Part shown: positions 1 through 7,907 of the stretch, in pieces
Position numbering within the stretch: position 1 is the first letter of the stretch
Layout of the letters: every line of letters starts with the position of its first letter
Source: an uncultured Lachnospiraceae bacterium
GTDB taxonomy: Bacteria > Bacillota > Clostridia > Lachnospirales > Lachnospiraceae
DNA: 37,066 bases
Assembly: GCA_910585555.1 (NCBI GenBank)
Contig: CAJUFU010000019.1
Location: 1 to 37,066, forward strand
Direction of reading: 5' to 3'
Notes under the pieces: generated by a model
What the model was told of the DNA's origin: nothing
The model's database searches: none
Seen by the model: only the letters and a program-made list of their open reading frames with translations
Made by a program: the position numbers and the translations under genes

Positions 1-491
1 CCCATTTTGGATATAATCTGAAAGCGACGGACTTGCAGGCGGCGATAGGCTGTGCACAGCTTGAGAAGTTTCCCTCCTTTGTGGAACGAAGAAAACATAA
101 TTTCGCAAGATTAAAAGAGGGACTGCAGGCAGCAGAACAGGGTGGACAGATAACGGACAAGCTCATTTTGCCGGAAGCCTGTGAGAATGCAGACCCCAGC
201 TGGTTTGGCTTTATGCTGACCTGCCGGGAAGGCGTGAGCCGTGAAAAAATGGTACGGTATTTGGAAGAACACGGCGTACAGACGCGTATGCTCTTTGCCG
301 GAAATCTGACAAAGCATCCCTGCTTTGACCAGATGCGCGCAAGCGGTGAGGGGTATCGAGTTGTGGGCGAGTTAAAGAATACGGACCGGATTATGGCAGA
401 CACTTTCTGGATTGGGGTGTATCCTGGTATGACGGACGAGATGCTTGATTATATGGTGCGGATGCTTGTGGAAGCTGTGAAGGAACAGTAG
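1..491 (+). CDS. rfbH: RfbH-type CDP-4-keto-6-deoxyglucose-3-dehydrase, C-terminal part
   Basis: This is the 3' end of a gene that begins before the window; the frame is open from the first full codon at position 3. The visible 162 or so residues begin HFGYNLKATDLQAAIG and continue QLEKFPSFVERRK, the conserved block of the DegT/DnrJ/EryC1/StrS fold just after the cofactor site in RfbH (E1) enzymes. RfbH is a PMP-dependent enzyme that removes the C3 hydroxyl of CDP-4-keto-6-deoxyglucose on the way to CDP-3,6-dideoxyhexoses such as paratose and abequose. The residue replacing the usual PLP lysine lies outside the window, so RfbH rather than an ordinary sugar aminotransferase is inferred from the sequence style and from rfbG 19 bases downstream. 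The C-terminal small domain looks intact and ends normally at a TAG. Confidence 0.85.
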   Translation, partial: HFGYNLKATDLQAAIGCAQLEKFPSFVERRKHNFARLKEGLQAAEQGGQITDKLILPEACENADPSWFGFMLTCREGVSREKMVRYLEEHGVQTRMLFAGNLTKHPCFDQMRASGEGYRVVGELKNTDRIMADTFWIGVYPGMTDEMLDYMVRMLVEAVKEQ

Positions 492-510
492 GCAGGGAAT
501 GAGGTTGTAA

Positions 511-1593
511 ATGTTAGACTTGGCATTTTATCGAAATAAAAAAGTATTGCTTACCGGTCATACCGGTTTTAAGGGGACTTGGCTGTGTGCACTGCTCTCA
601 CAAGCGGGAGCTCATGTAACAGGGTATGCCCTGGAGCCGCCTACGGAACCGTCCATTTTTAAGCTGGCAGCTATGGAGAAGAAGGTAAATTCCGTAATAG
701 GGGATATCAGGGATTTGCCCCGCCTCAAAAAGGTGTTTGTAGAGGTACAGCCGGAGATTGTTATTCACATGGCGGCACAGCCTATTGTGCGGGAATCCTA
801 TAAAGACCCGGTGTATACCTACGAAACCAACGTGATGGGAACGGTGCATATATTGGAGTGTGTCAGAACCTGCGACAGTGTGAAGTCCTTCTTAAATGTG
901 ACGACCGATAAGGTATATCTGAACAGGGAGTGGCCTTGGGGATATCGGGAAAATGAGGAATTGAACGGGTATGACCCCTATTCCAATTCCAAATCCTGCT
1001 CTGAGTTAGTGACAGGGTGCTATCAGAATTCCTTCTTTGGAAAAGACAATGACAGACATGTGGCAATCTCGACTGCCAGAGCCGGAAATGTGATTGGCGG
1101 CGGCGATTTTGCGGTGGACAGGATTATTCCGGACTGTATCCGCGCAGTCTTAAGCGGCCAGGAGATTATCGTTCGCAATCCCTATTCCACCAGACCCTAC
1201 CAGCATGTGTTGGAACCTCTGGCAGTTTATCTGATGATTGTGCAGAGGCAGTATGAAGATGAAAAGTATGCGGGAAGCTATAATGTAGGGCCAGATGACG
1301 GGGACTGTTATACCACAGGGGAATTGGTTACTTTGTTTTGTGACAAATGGAGTCAGCTTGCGGATGAGAAAGCTGTTTGGAAGAATGTATCGGACGGCGG
1401 GCCCCATGAGGCAAATTTCCTGAAGCTGGATTGTTCTAAATTGAAGTCTGTTTTCGGCTGGAAGCCGGTGTGGAATGTGGAGCAGACGATGGAAAAGATT
1501 GTGGAGTGGACCCTTGCCTATGAGAGCGGAGAGGATGTCTGCCAGGTGATGGACAGGCAGATTGAGGCGTTTATGGCAGGGCGTGTAAGATGA
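511..1593 (+). CDS. rfbG: CDP-glucose 4,6-dehydratase
   Basis: 360 residues, the usual length for RfbG. It converts CDP-glucose to CDP-4-keto-6-deoxyglucose, the substrate of the RfbH enzyme encoded just upstream. The sequence shows an extended short-chain dehydrogenase: the NAD-binding turn TGHTGFKG (residues 15-22), an acidic GDIRD stretch near 65, the MAAQPIVRESYKDP block near 86-100, and the catalytic pair Y157/K161 in YSNSK. The substitution of GHTGFKG for the common GGAGFIG is typical of the CDP-glucose dehydratases. The gene lies 19 bases after rfbH in the same direction, so the two are almost certainly co-transcribed. The cytidylyltransferase RfbF that makes CDP-glucose is not in the window and is probably upstream. 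A strong hairpin follows the stop codon. Confidence 0.93.
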   Translation: MLDLAFYRNKKVLLTGHTGFKGTWLCALLSQAGAHVTGYALEPPTEPSIFKLAAMEKKVNSVIGDIRDLPRLKKVFVEVQPEIVIHMAAQPIVRESYKDPVYTYETNVMGTVHILECVRTCDSVKSFLNVTTDKVYLNREWPWGYRENEELNGYDPYSNSKSCSELVTGCYQNSFFGKDNDRHVAISTARAGNVIGGGDFAVDRIIPDCIRAVLSGQEIIVRNPYSTRPYQHVLEPLAVYLMIVQRQYEDEKYAGSYNVGPDDGDCYTTGELVTLFCDKWSQLADEKAVWKNVSDGGPHEANFLKLDCSKLKSVFGWKPVWNVEQTMEKIVEWTLAYESGEDVCQVMDRQIEAFMAGRVR

Positions 1594-1608
1594 AGTTGTA
1601 AATAAAAG

Positions 1609-1644
1609 ACCGGCTGATTTTCATTTTTAAATGAGTCAGCCGGT
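1609..1644. terminator. Bidirectional hairpin terminator after rfbG
   Basis: A 9-bp stem (ACCGGCTGA at 1609-1617 with TCAGCCGGT at 1636-1644) is extended inside by a CATTT/AAATG pairing. An A-rich stretch at 1600-1607 gives a T-rich tail on the minus strand. It lies between the rfbG stop and the convergent minus-strand remnant, so it can serve both. The T-run is much better for minus-strand transcripts. Confidence 0.7.
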
Positions 1645-1654
1645 TACTTATACT

Positions 1655-2201
1655 TTAAACGAAATTATCCCAAAACCGATTTCTATCCCTCAACGATTCT
1701 TCAAGAGCCGTCTTATTCCCAATAAGAGTCATACAGCAGGTATACAGGAATTCTGCATATTCATTACGAATGGTTTGTTCCAGATTTCCCGAAATGGATT
1801 GATCAGCCGACGCTGTTCTTGCAATCTGCTGTTCATATACATATTTGATGCATCTTTGCATCTGCAGACTGCTGTCTGTGTATTTTAATATATCTTCCCT
1901 TATTTTAGCGGCCGGTGTTTTATCCGCCGGCAGTAATGACTCCTTATCGGAGATAATCTGGTTTAGGCTATTTGTCAGCTCCCTGTCAAAAGGAGAGAGG
2001 ATATACCAGCGGATTGGCATCGTGCAGGCTGTAGTGGACGAAGGTACTTCTCGAGTGGGGGAGTCTGTCTTCTAAATCTTTACGCAATAACATCCAGAGG
2101 CTGTGCAGCTCTTTTACTTCCGGATAATGTTCCGCGAGATTGGCAAAATATTGTTCCAAGGTCAGGGGAATGTTTCTTTTACTGGATTTTTTGTCGGTCA
2201 T
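1655..2201 (-). pseudogene. Decayed gene with HD-domain-like N-terminus, frameshifted
   Basis: Two minus-strand reading frames, 2201-1986 (71 residues) and 2020-1655 (121 residues), overlap in different phase and look like one gene broken by a frameshift near 1990-2010. The first frame has a good AAAGGA ribosome binding site 8 bases before ATG at 2201. It reads LEQYFANLAEHYPEVKELHSLW (quoted here in part only by sense: a helical lead) and then FVHYSLHDAN. That matches the FPSYSRHDAS block that opens the HD domain of the large ATPase encoded next door. The sequence then leaves the family, as though a large internal piece were lost, and the 121-residue part is unrecognised, mostly helical and charged. 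I infer a remnant of a related HD-type protein. A genuine small two-frame protein cannot be excluded. Confidence 0.5.
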
Positions 2202-2603
2202 GTGGCTGGTCCTTTCGTGATATTGGAATAATAGAGATAATTTGGTACAAATATACTATATTATTAGTATTATATATAAAGATAGTAGGTCTATCAATAG
2301 TTTCACGTTCTCATTTGACGGAATTTGAGGTTGATAATTTGTGAATGGGAGGTTATCTTAGGCTCCAAACTGCTTGCCGTTTCAATTAATAAATGATATA
2401 CTTTTATAAACTATAAACGACATCTATTACGAATCCAAAGAGATAAAATATAATACTTGATGAATACGTACTGAATATAGAAATTCAGTATCCTTTTGCT
2501 GTGCGATTTTTTAAATGTATTATGTTACGAAAAAAAGAATAAAAAATATAAAAAAAGAATATAATGTTTCAGGAAAAGTCTGTATGACAATGGGAGATCA
2601 ACT
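2202..2603. other. A+T-rich intergenic region with divergent promoters
   Basis: 402 bases without a convincing gene separate the minus-strand remnant from the large plus-strand ATPase gene. The sequence is visibly A+T-rich. A TATAAT at 2560-2565 lies 38 bases before the ATPase start and is a fair -10 box, but no clear -35 hexamer is seen 17 bases before it. GGGAG at 2592-2596 is the ribosome binding site for ATG 2604. No operator with a clear palindrome was recognised. Confidence 0.45.
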
Positions 2604-5600
2604 ATGCTGGAAGGAAAAAGAAAAATTTATTATCAAGAAGATATGGAGTTTCAATACGGGAGATTGACCATTGAACGGCAGCTTCAAATGTATGAAAAAC
2701 ATCCGGATAAAAATACGCGAAGCGCCACGCTTTGGCATGCGTGGCATCAAAATAAAAGCTGGCTGATACGTTTGCTGGAATTGACATTGGCTTCGTTTCC
2801 TTCTTATAGCAGACATGATGCTTCTCATGCAGAAGCAGTGCTCCATAATATAGAACGTATTTTGGGAGAAAATCGGATTGCGGAACTGACAGCAACCGAT
2901 TGTTTTGCAATTTTACATACGGTCTATGTGCATGATATCGGGATGGCGATTCTGGCAGCAGACAGAGAAAAGATTGTAAAGAGTGATGAATTTATTGAAA
3001 TGATTGATATGTTGTCTGAGGGTGCCGATAAGGATTTGCAGAAGGCGGCGTTACAGGTCAAGAAGAATATTTATTATCAAGAGGTAAATGAGGAAATAGA
3101 TTATGAGGGGATGGAATATCATGAGAAGAAAAAGTATCTGTATCAGGAAAAATTGAAAACATACTATGCAGTGGTACAGCTTTTAATGGAGTATCAGAGA
3201 AAAAAGCATGGTGAAAAAGCCAGCAGCAGTATTAAAGATTGGCTTTTAGATGGCGATAAGCTGCGTTCGGAATTTTCCATGTCTGGTGTCCCGATGAGAA
3301 TCTTCTTTCGGATAGCGGATTGTGCCAGCCTGCACACAGATTGGGATTTTGGACATATCATGGATTTACCGGCGGAAGAAAACGGTTATGAAAATGATAT
3401 GCTTCATCCAAGATTTGTAGCGGTTTTGTTACAGCTAGGTGATGCATTAGATATAGATAATGACAGATTTCATCCCTTCGCGGAGGCTTTTTTAGGGCAA
3501 CTGCCGGCGCAATCCCAGGCTCATTATGAAAAGCATCTGGCAATTCGAACGCTAAAAATTACTCCAGAGGAAATCCAAATTGAAGCAGACTGTAAGAGCA
3601 GGGAGGCTATGCGCTTAATCAAAAATGAATGTGACGGGATTGAGAACCTTTTAAAGGTGGCCAGCTATAATTGGTCCAGCATTGCACCCAGGGGGTTCAG
3701 CGGCGCATTACCGGCATTCCATATGCCCAGGTTATTGTTAGACGGGATAGAGATACCATTGGATTTGGCTATGGCACGCTTTAAAATATCACAGCAAAAA
3801 GCCTTCTCTATTTTGCAGGGTGAGAATATTTATTCAGGTTATTTTCCCTTTGTACGGGAATTACTGCAAAACGCAATTGATTCTACTAAAATACAATGCT
3901 ATGAGGATTATAAGACCAGTCCGCAATTGCGCTTTGAAAGCAATCGAAATGAGATTAAGTCCCCATCGATTGTAAATATTTCCCATATTATCAATCCAAT
4001 ACAATATCCCATAGAGATCTCTATTAAGTGCTGTAAATTGCCAGAATCCGGTGAATTCCAGGTAATTGGAATAAAGGATATTCCGCAGAAAGAGAGCGAG
4101 AAGGAAAAATACGGCATATTATTTTCCATCAAGGACTACGGAACAGGGATAGATTCTAAATCTCTGCGGACCATTTCGTCAGTCGGAACTAGCTATAAAA
4201 GAAGAAAGAAGCTGCTGAGGGAAATACCGGATTGGCTGAGACCAACAGGGGAATTTGGGATTGGTCTGCAGTCTGTTTTTTTGGTAAGTGATCGATTTTA
4301 TTGCGATACCTATGTAAGAAATGGGGAGCGTTATCGTATGGAGTTTCTCACCGGTGCAAATGGTGAGAAAGGGTATATTAATATTGAACCAAAGGATCCT
4401 GAGACGGAGCCAATGGCATTTGGTACAGAATTTCAAGTGTTTATCGAACATGACAGGAAAAAGGTACGCAATGAGTGTATGGATGCCTGGACTGGTTTCG
4501 ACCCATTTGCTGACGAGTATGACAGTGAAAGAATACAGCGGAATATTATTGCGCTGACAGTGCAAATATTATTAGACATAGACAGTCAGTTGGAGGACTT
4601 ATTATTTCCGGTTTATGCCTATGTGGAATTTGATTTGGGAGAAGAGCAGAAAGAGCAAATGCAAAGTAAATTGTCCCAAATTGTATTTGAGGATTTAAAG
4701 ACAGGCGGAAATTATAATGAAGAGAGATTAAAGCAGAATGTCTGCTGGATGTATCGGAACAATGGCGAGAAAAGCATAAATGGAAATGTAATATCATTTG
4801 ATATTGAAAATGGTGTCTGTATGGTAGATTTATGGAATATGCGAGTCAATCTTTGGCTGGAGGATGTATCCGTCAACGCGTGTATTGGAGTGGACTATCT
4901 TGTACAGGAAAGACTACAGATGACTAAATCACCATGCAAATTATACTATAAAGGTATTTTGATAGAGACACGTTATATTGAGAAAAGCGGAAATCTTTTA
5001 GAATACATCGATATTCAAGGGGGAAGAAAGGGAAGGAAGCTCATTCAGTTAAATCGAAACGGTCTTACGAAAGAAGGAGAGGAATATGTAAATACGATTA
5101 TTATTCCAAAGATTTATGCCAGCCTGTTAAAAGTATTGGAGATGCTTGCTCGACAGGAATTTAAAAATGATGAAAATGACATGGTCCAGGAGATGTCAGA
5201 GAAGATTAGAGAAAACATAGAAAAGTCATTACGGAAAGATCAGATTGTCTGGCAGCGGCAGTTGGTAGGTGTGGGTCTATACTATAATTTCTACATGCGA
5301 AAGTATGAAAAGGATAATCTGCCGTATTTTTCAGTAAAATCACAAAATGAAAAGAAACAGTGGAGCCAGGCGATCAGGTATGTTGAACGGGCAATCAAAG
5401 ATAAAGGTACACAATATATGCAGGAGATAAGTGGAACTGTTGAGGCAATAGAGATATATGCCGGTTTAAAGGATAATGAATTTAGGGTGTTAGATGTAGA
5501 AAATATCAGTATTGCAGATTTCTATGACAGAGACAATAAATTTGCCGTTGTTTCCAAAAGAAGGGATAAGGGTGATAAGTGGATTAACAGTCTGCTCTGG

Positions 5601-6905
5601 CTAAAAGGGACGAAGGAGGGGACGGATGCTGAGGATGACATGAAAATGCCAAAACCTAAATTGACGGAGGTGCTGGAAGAACCCATCAAGGAAAGAGTGC
5701 AGTGGGATGAAAAGGAACAAATTTTGGAAAAGTGGGCGGAGTTTCTTCTTGAAAATATAGGAAGTGTGCTCGAATACCAATCTGTTCAGCAGAGCGATCT
5801 TGTGCTGGAATTGCTGCAATCCGTATCCATCAGGGCTTGTTTTGTGGATGTAACAGGGAATCTTAAGATACATATTCTCTCCGGTCAATCTACGGGCGGT
5901 GTTTTTTATAACATCAACGCAAAATACAGGTTGCTCAAACAAATGTCCGATAGAAATCTGCAGACACATGCAAAGAGATTTGCAGGGAATGTATGGATGG
6001 GATATGAACCCTTGCGGGTGGGCAGTATACAGGAAGATGTATGTAATATTAAGGAAAAGTACATTGACCAAAATGAGGATTTCATGTTAATGCCCTGCAG
6101 CGGTGAGGCAGTTACGGAACTCATACAATTTGCAGAGGGCATGGAAAAGGGGGAAGGAGATAAAAAATATACTTATATTTCGGATATGCTGCTGAAGACA
6201 GCTAATATGCTGGATTCTTGTCTGATGTTTGAATATAGGGGAGAACAGGAGGAATTGCTGGAAAGACAGTACGGTGAGTATTGTAAAACTGAGAAGGTAT
6301 ATTTGAGAAAAGAATCATTTGTGAGACAACTGAGAAATGGGTACTCCTTTTTGCTAAATATGGAGTTTGGCAACCGACAAAGTGATTATACAAAGAAATA
6401 TGAAGGTATAGTCAGTGAATTGCCCTCAATAGAAGAAATAGAACAGACACAGAATATGCATATTGTAAAAACAATAGGAGATATTTTCCCTTCACCAAAA
6501 GAGATACAAGAGTTACGGCAGAATATTACTCGAGAAATCCTGGAAAATGCAAAGTATATTATGAAAGGTGAGTGGTTCGACGTAAATAGGAAAGAGATGC
6601 AGTTATTTCAATGTTTGGAACGATTGATTGGGTATTGCTGTCAATGGAAATGTATATGGGATTATTTTGAACAGCAACAGATGCAGACGCATATGATGAG
6701 GATTAAGCAGCGTTACTGGCTCAATTCCAGGGAACGGCAGAATCTGATTGCGTGGACCATCAGGCAAATACGCAACAATCAGGATATTGTGGAAGAATAT
6801 TATGATAATATTTGGAATGAGCTTGAGAATGTGATAAAATATCATAGAAAAGGGGAGCTGTTCCAGAATCACCAGTATCGTTTCTTGGAATTGCTGAGAA
6901 TGTAG
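2604..6905 (+). CDS. Large HD-domain plus HSP90-like (GHKL) ATPase protein
   Basis: 1433 residues. The N-terminal third carries an HD-type fold: YSRHDASH (H71, D72, H75), VHDIGM with the HD pair H110/D111, and LLQLGDALDID with the final aspartate near 279. An HSP90/GHKL ATP-binding domain follows: N-box FVRELLQNAIDS near 413-424 (like HSP90 RELISNASD), DYGTGID near 509-515, and GEFGIGLQSVFLVSD near 549-563, which closely resembles the HSP90 glycine lid. The remaining 800 or so residues are unrecognised, charged and helical, with no membrane segment. HD domains are usually metal-dependent phosphohydrolases acting on nucleotides. Here ATP-driven closure of the HSP90-like part could control the HD part; that is inference. 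GGGAG 7 bases before ATG supports the start. A pseudo-protease gene follows after 13 bases. I recognise the domains but not a named system. Confidence 0.85.
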   Translation: MLEGKRKIYYQEDMEFQYGRLTIERQLQMYEKHPDKNTRSATLWHAWHQNKSWLIRLLELTLASFPSYSRHDASHAEAVLHNIERILGENRIAELTATDCFAILHTVYVHDIGMAILAADREKIVKSDEFIEMIDMLSEGADKDLQKAALQVKKNIYYQEVNEEIDYEGMEYHEKKKYLYQEKLKTYYAVVQLLMEYQRKKHGEKASSSIKDWLLDGDKLRSEFSMSGVPMRIFFRIADCASLHTDWDFGHIMDLPAEENGYENDMLHPRFVAVLLQLGDALDIDNDRFHPFAEAFLGQLPAQSQAHYEKHLAIRTLKITPEEIQIEADCKSREAMRLIKNECDGIENLLKVASYNWSSIAPRGFSGALPAFHMPRLLLDGIEIPLDLAMARFKISQQKAFSILQGENIYSGYFPFVRELLQNAIDSTKIQCYEDYKTSPQLRFESNRNEIKSPSIVNISHIINPIQYPIEISIKCCKLPESGEFQVIGIKDIPQKESEKEKYGILFSIKDYGTGIDSKSLRTISSVGTSYKRRKKLLREIPDWLRPTGEFGIGLQSVFLVSDRFYCDTYVRNGERYRMEFLTGANGEKGYINIEPKDPETEPMAFGTEFQVFIEHDRKKVRNECMDAWTGFDPFADEYDSERIQRNIIALTVQILLDIDSQLEDLLFPVYAYVEFDLGEEQKEQMQSKLSQIVFEDLKTGGNYNEERLKQNVCWMYRNNGEKSINGNVISFDIENGVCMVDLWNMRVNLWLEDVSVNACIGVDYLVQERLQMTKSPCKLYYKGILIETRYIEKSGNLLEYIDIQGGRKGRKLIQLNRNGLTKEGEEYVNTIIIPKIYASLLKVLEMLARQEFKNDENDMVQEMSEKIRENIEKSLRKDQIVWQRQLVGVGLYYNFYMRKYEKDNLPYFSVKSQNEKKQWSQAIRYVERAIKDKGTQYMQEISGTVEAIEIYAGLKDNEFRVLDVENISIADFYDRDNKFAVVSKRRDKGDKWINSLLWLKGTKEGTDAEDDMKMPKPKLTEVLEEPIKERVQWDEKEQILEKWAEFLLENIGSVLEYQSVQQSDLVLELLQSVSIRACFVDVTGNLKIHILSGQSTGGVFYNINAKYRLLKQMSDRNLQTHAKRFAGNVWMGYEPLRVGSIQEDVCNIKEKYIDQNEDFMLMPCSGEAVTELIQFAEGMEKGEGDKKYTYISDMLLKTANMLDSCLMFEYRGEQEELLERQYGEYCKTEKVYLRKESFVRQLRNGYSFLLNMEFGNRQSDYTKKYEGIVSELPSIEEIEQTQNMHIVKTIGDIFPSPKEIQELRQNITREILENAKYIMKGEWFDVNRKEMQLFQCLERLIGYCCQWKCIWDYFEQQQMQTHMMRIKQRYWLNSRERQNLIAWTIRQIRNNQDIVEEYYDNIWNELENVIKYHRKGELFQNHQYRFLELLRM

Positions 6906-6918
6906 AAAGGAATGGAAA

Positions 6919-7647
6919 ATGGAACAATTTGATGTAAAGGAATTCCAGGAGCTTAGTTTGAATGAAGGCGTAGAAGCTATGGCTGATCTTTGCTTGAAAG
7001 TTGCGAAGACGGCGGAAAAGCTGGTAGAAGAATCTTATGCGGAGATAAAAGAGTTCAGGATAGAGAATGAACAGCAAACGGCTAACAAATATGAATTTCC
7101 GATTGATATTGAACTGATTGCAAAATATCTTGGCATGAAAATTGAGAAGAAAAGTCTGAACAAGGAAGAACCTAAGAGTTTTAGCCGGATTCTTGGGATT
7201 ATAACCTCCCAAAATGGAAAAGTAGAGGTTACAATCGATAATGAGGTCAGTTACAAGACCCAGCGTTATACCATCGCAAATGCAGTGGGGCGTTTCCTGC
7301 TGAATCAGGCGGGGACGTCATTAAAGTGCAGTTATGCAATCCCTCTGATACCGCAAAGCTTAGAAGAAGTGGCGGCAGACTGTATTGCCCTATTTCTATT
7401 ATTACCTATGAAAACATTCAAGGACGAATTCTTACGATATTTGAACAGTTGCGGTGACCGGCCTTTGGATGTCGATGCATGGCTGATACATCTGGGAAAT
7501 AAAAGTCAGATATCACAATTTAATCTTGCCATTGGCTATCAACAGTTAAAGCAGGTATTGTGCTATCAGAGACAGGCGGATTTTCAAGCAAGCGGTTTTG
7601 ATATCAACAAAATACTGGATGATCCCTATGACAAAATTTTTGCCTGA
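6919..7647 (+). CDS. ImmA/IrrE-like protein with degenerate zinc motif
   Basis: 242 residues. From FPIDIELIAKYLGMKI (about 60-75) through QRYTIANAVGRFLLN (115-129) to EEVAADCIALFLLLPM (149-164) the layout is that of the ImmA/IrrE metallopeptidase domain. That domain normally reads AHELGHFLL followed by an E-x-AxxFA-x-x-LLMP helix. Here the HExxH motif has become N121-A122-V-G-R125, so both zinc histidines and the catalytic glutamate are gone; the third-ligand region is kept. It is therefore probably a sensor, scaffold or inhibitor rather than a protease. Residues 1-55 form a charged helical lead. AAAGGA 7 bases before ATG and the 13-base gap from the HD/HSP90-like gene show co-expression, so the two proteins probably act together. 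A 7664-7695 hairpin ends the operon. Confidence 0.72.
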   Translation: MEQFDVKEFQELSLNEGVEAMADLCLKVAKTAEKLVEESYAEIKEFRIENEQQTANKYEFPIDIELIAKYLGMKIEKKSLNKEEPKSFSRILGIITSQNGKVEVTIDNEVSYKTQRYTIANAVGRFLLNQAGTSLKCSYAIPLIPQSLEEVAADCIALFLLLPMKTFKDEFLRYLNSCGDRPLDVDAWLIHLGNKSQISQFNLAIGYQQLKQVLCYQRQADFQASGFDINKILDDPYDKIFA

Positions 7648-7663
7648 CATATAGGAACTGTGG

Positions 7664-7695
7664 CGGCCGGATAAGCGTGTAGTGCTTTTCGGCCG
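7664..7695 (+). terminator. Hairpin after the two-gene operon
   Basis: CGGCCG (7664-7669) pairs with CGGCCG (7690-7695), with an inner AGC/GCT pairing around GTGTAGT. It follows the stop at 7647. There is only a short T-poor tail, so it may be a weak or factor-assisted terminator. Confidence 0.4.
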
Positions 7696-7907
7696 TTGGT
7701 TTATATCATCCCGTTTGATTTGCTGGCTTTATGTAGATGCATGAAGGCTTCTACTTACTTGAAAAAGCCGTTAATTAAGGCTATTATAAAAAGAACAACG
7801 ATACTATTTGGGAGATTAATGGATGGAGTGTAATAAAATGTGGGCATTTGGAATGACACCCCATTTTTCTATTTTGAAGGCAAAAGGATATTAAGGGAGA
7901 ACAGGCT

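Noticed and set aside
1985..2021. Programmed frameshift between the two halves of the minus-strand gene
   Set aside because: The overlap has a CTCTCTCCTTTTGA run but no downstream structure or known slippery heptamer, and the first half looks truncated relative to HD proteins, so decay is simpler.
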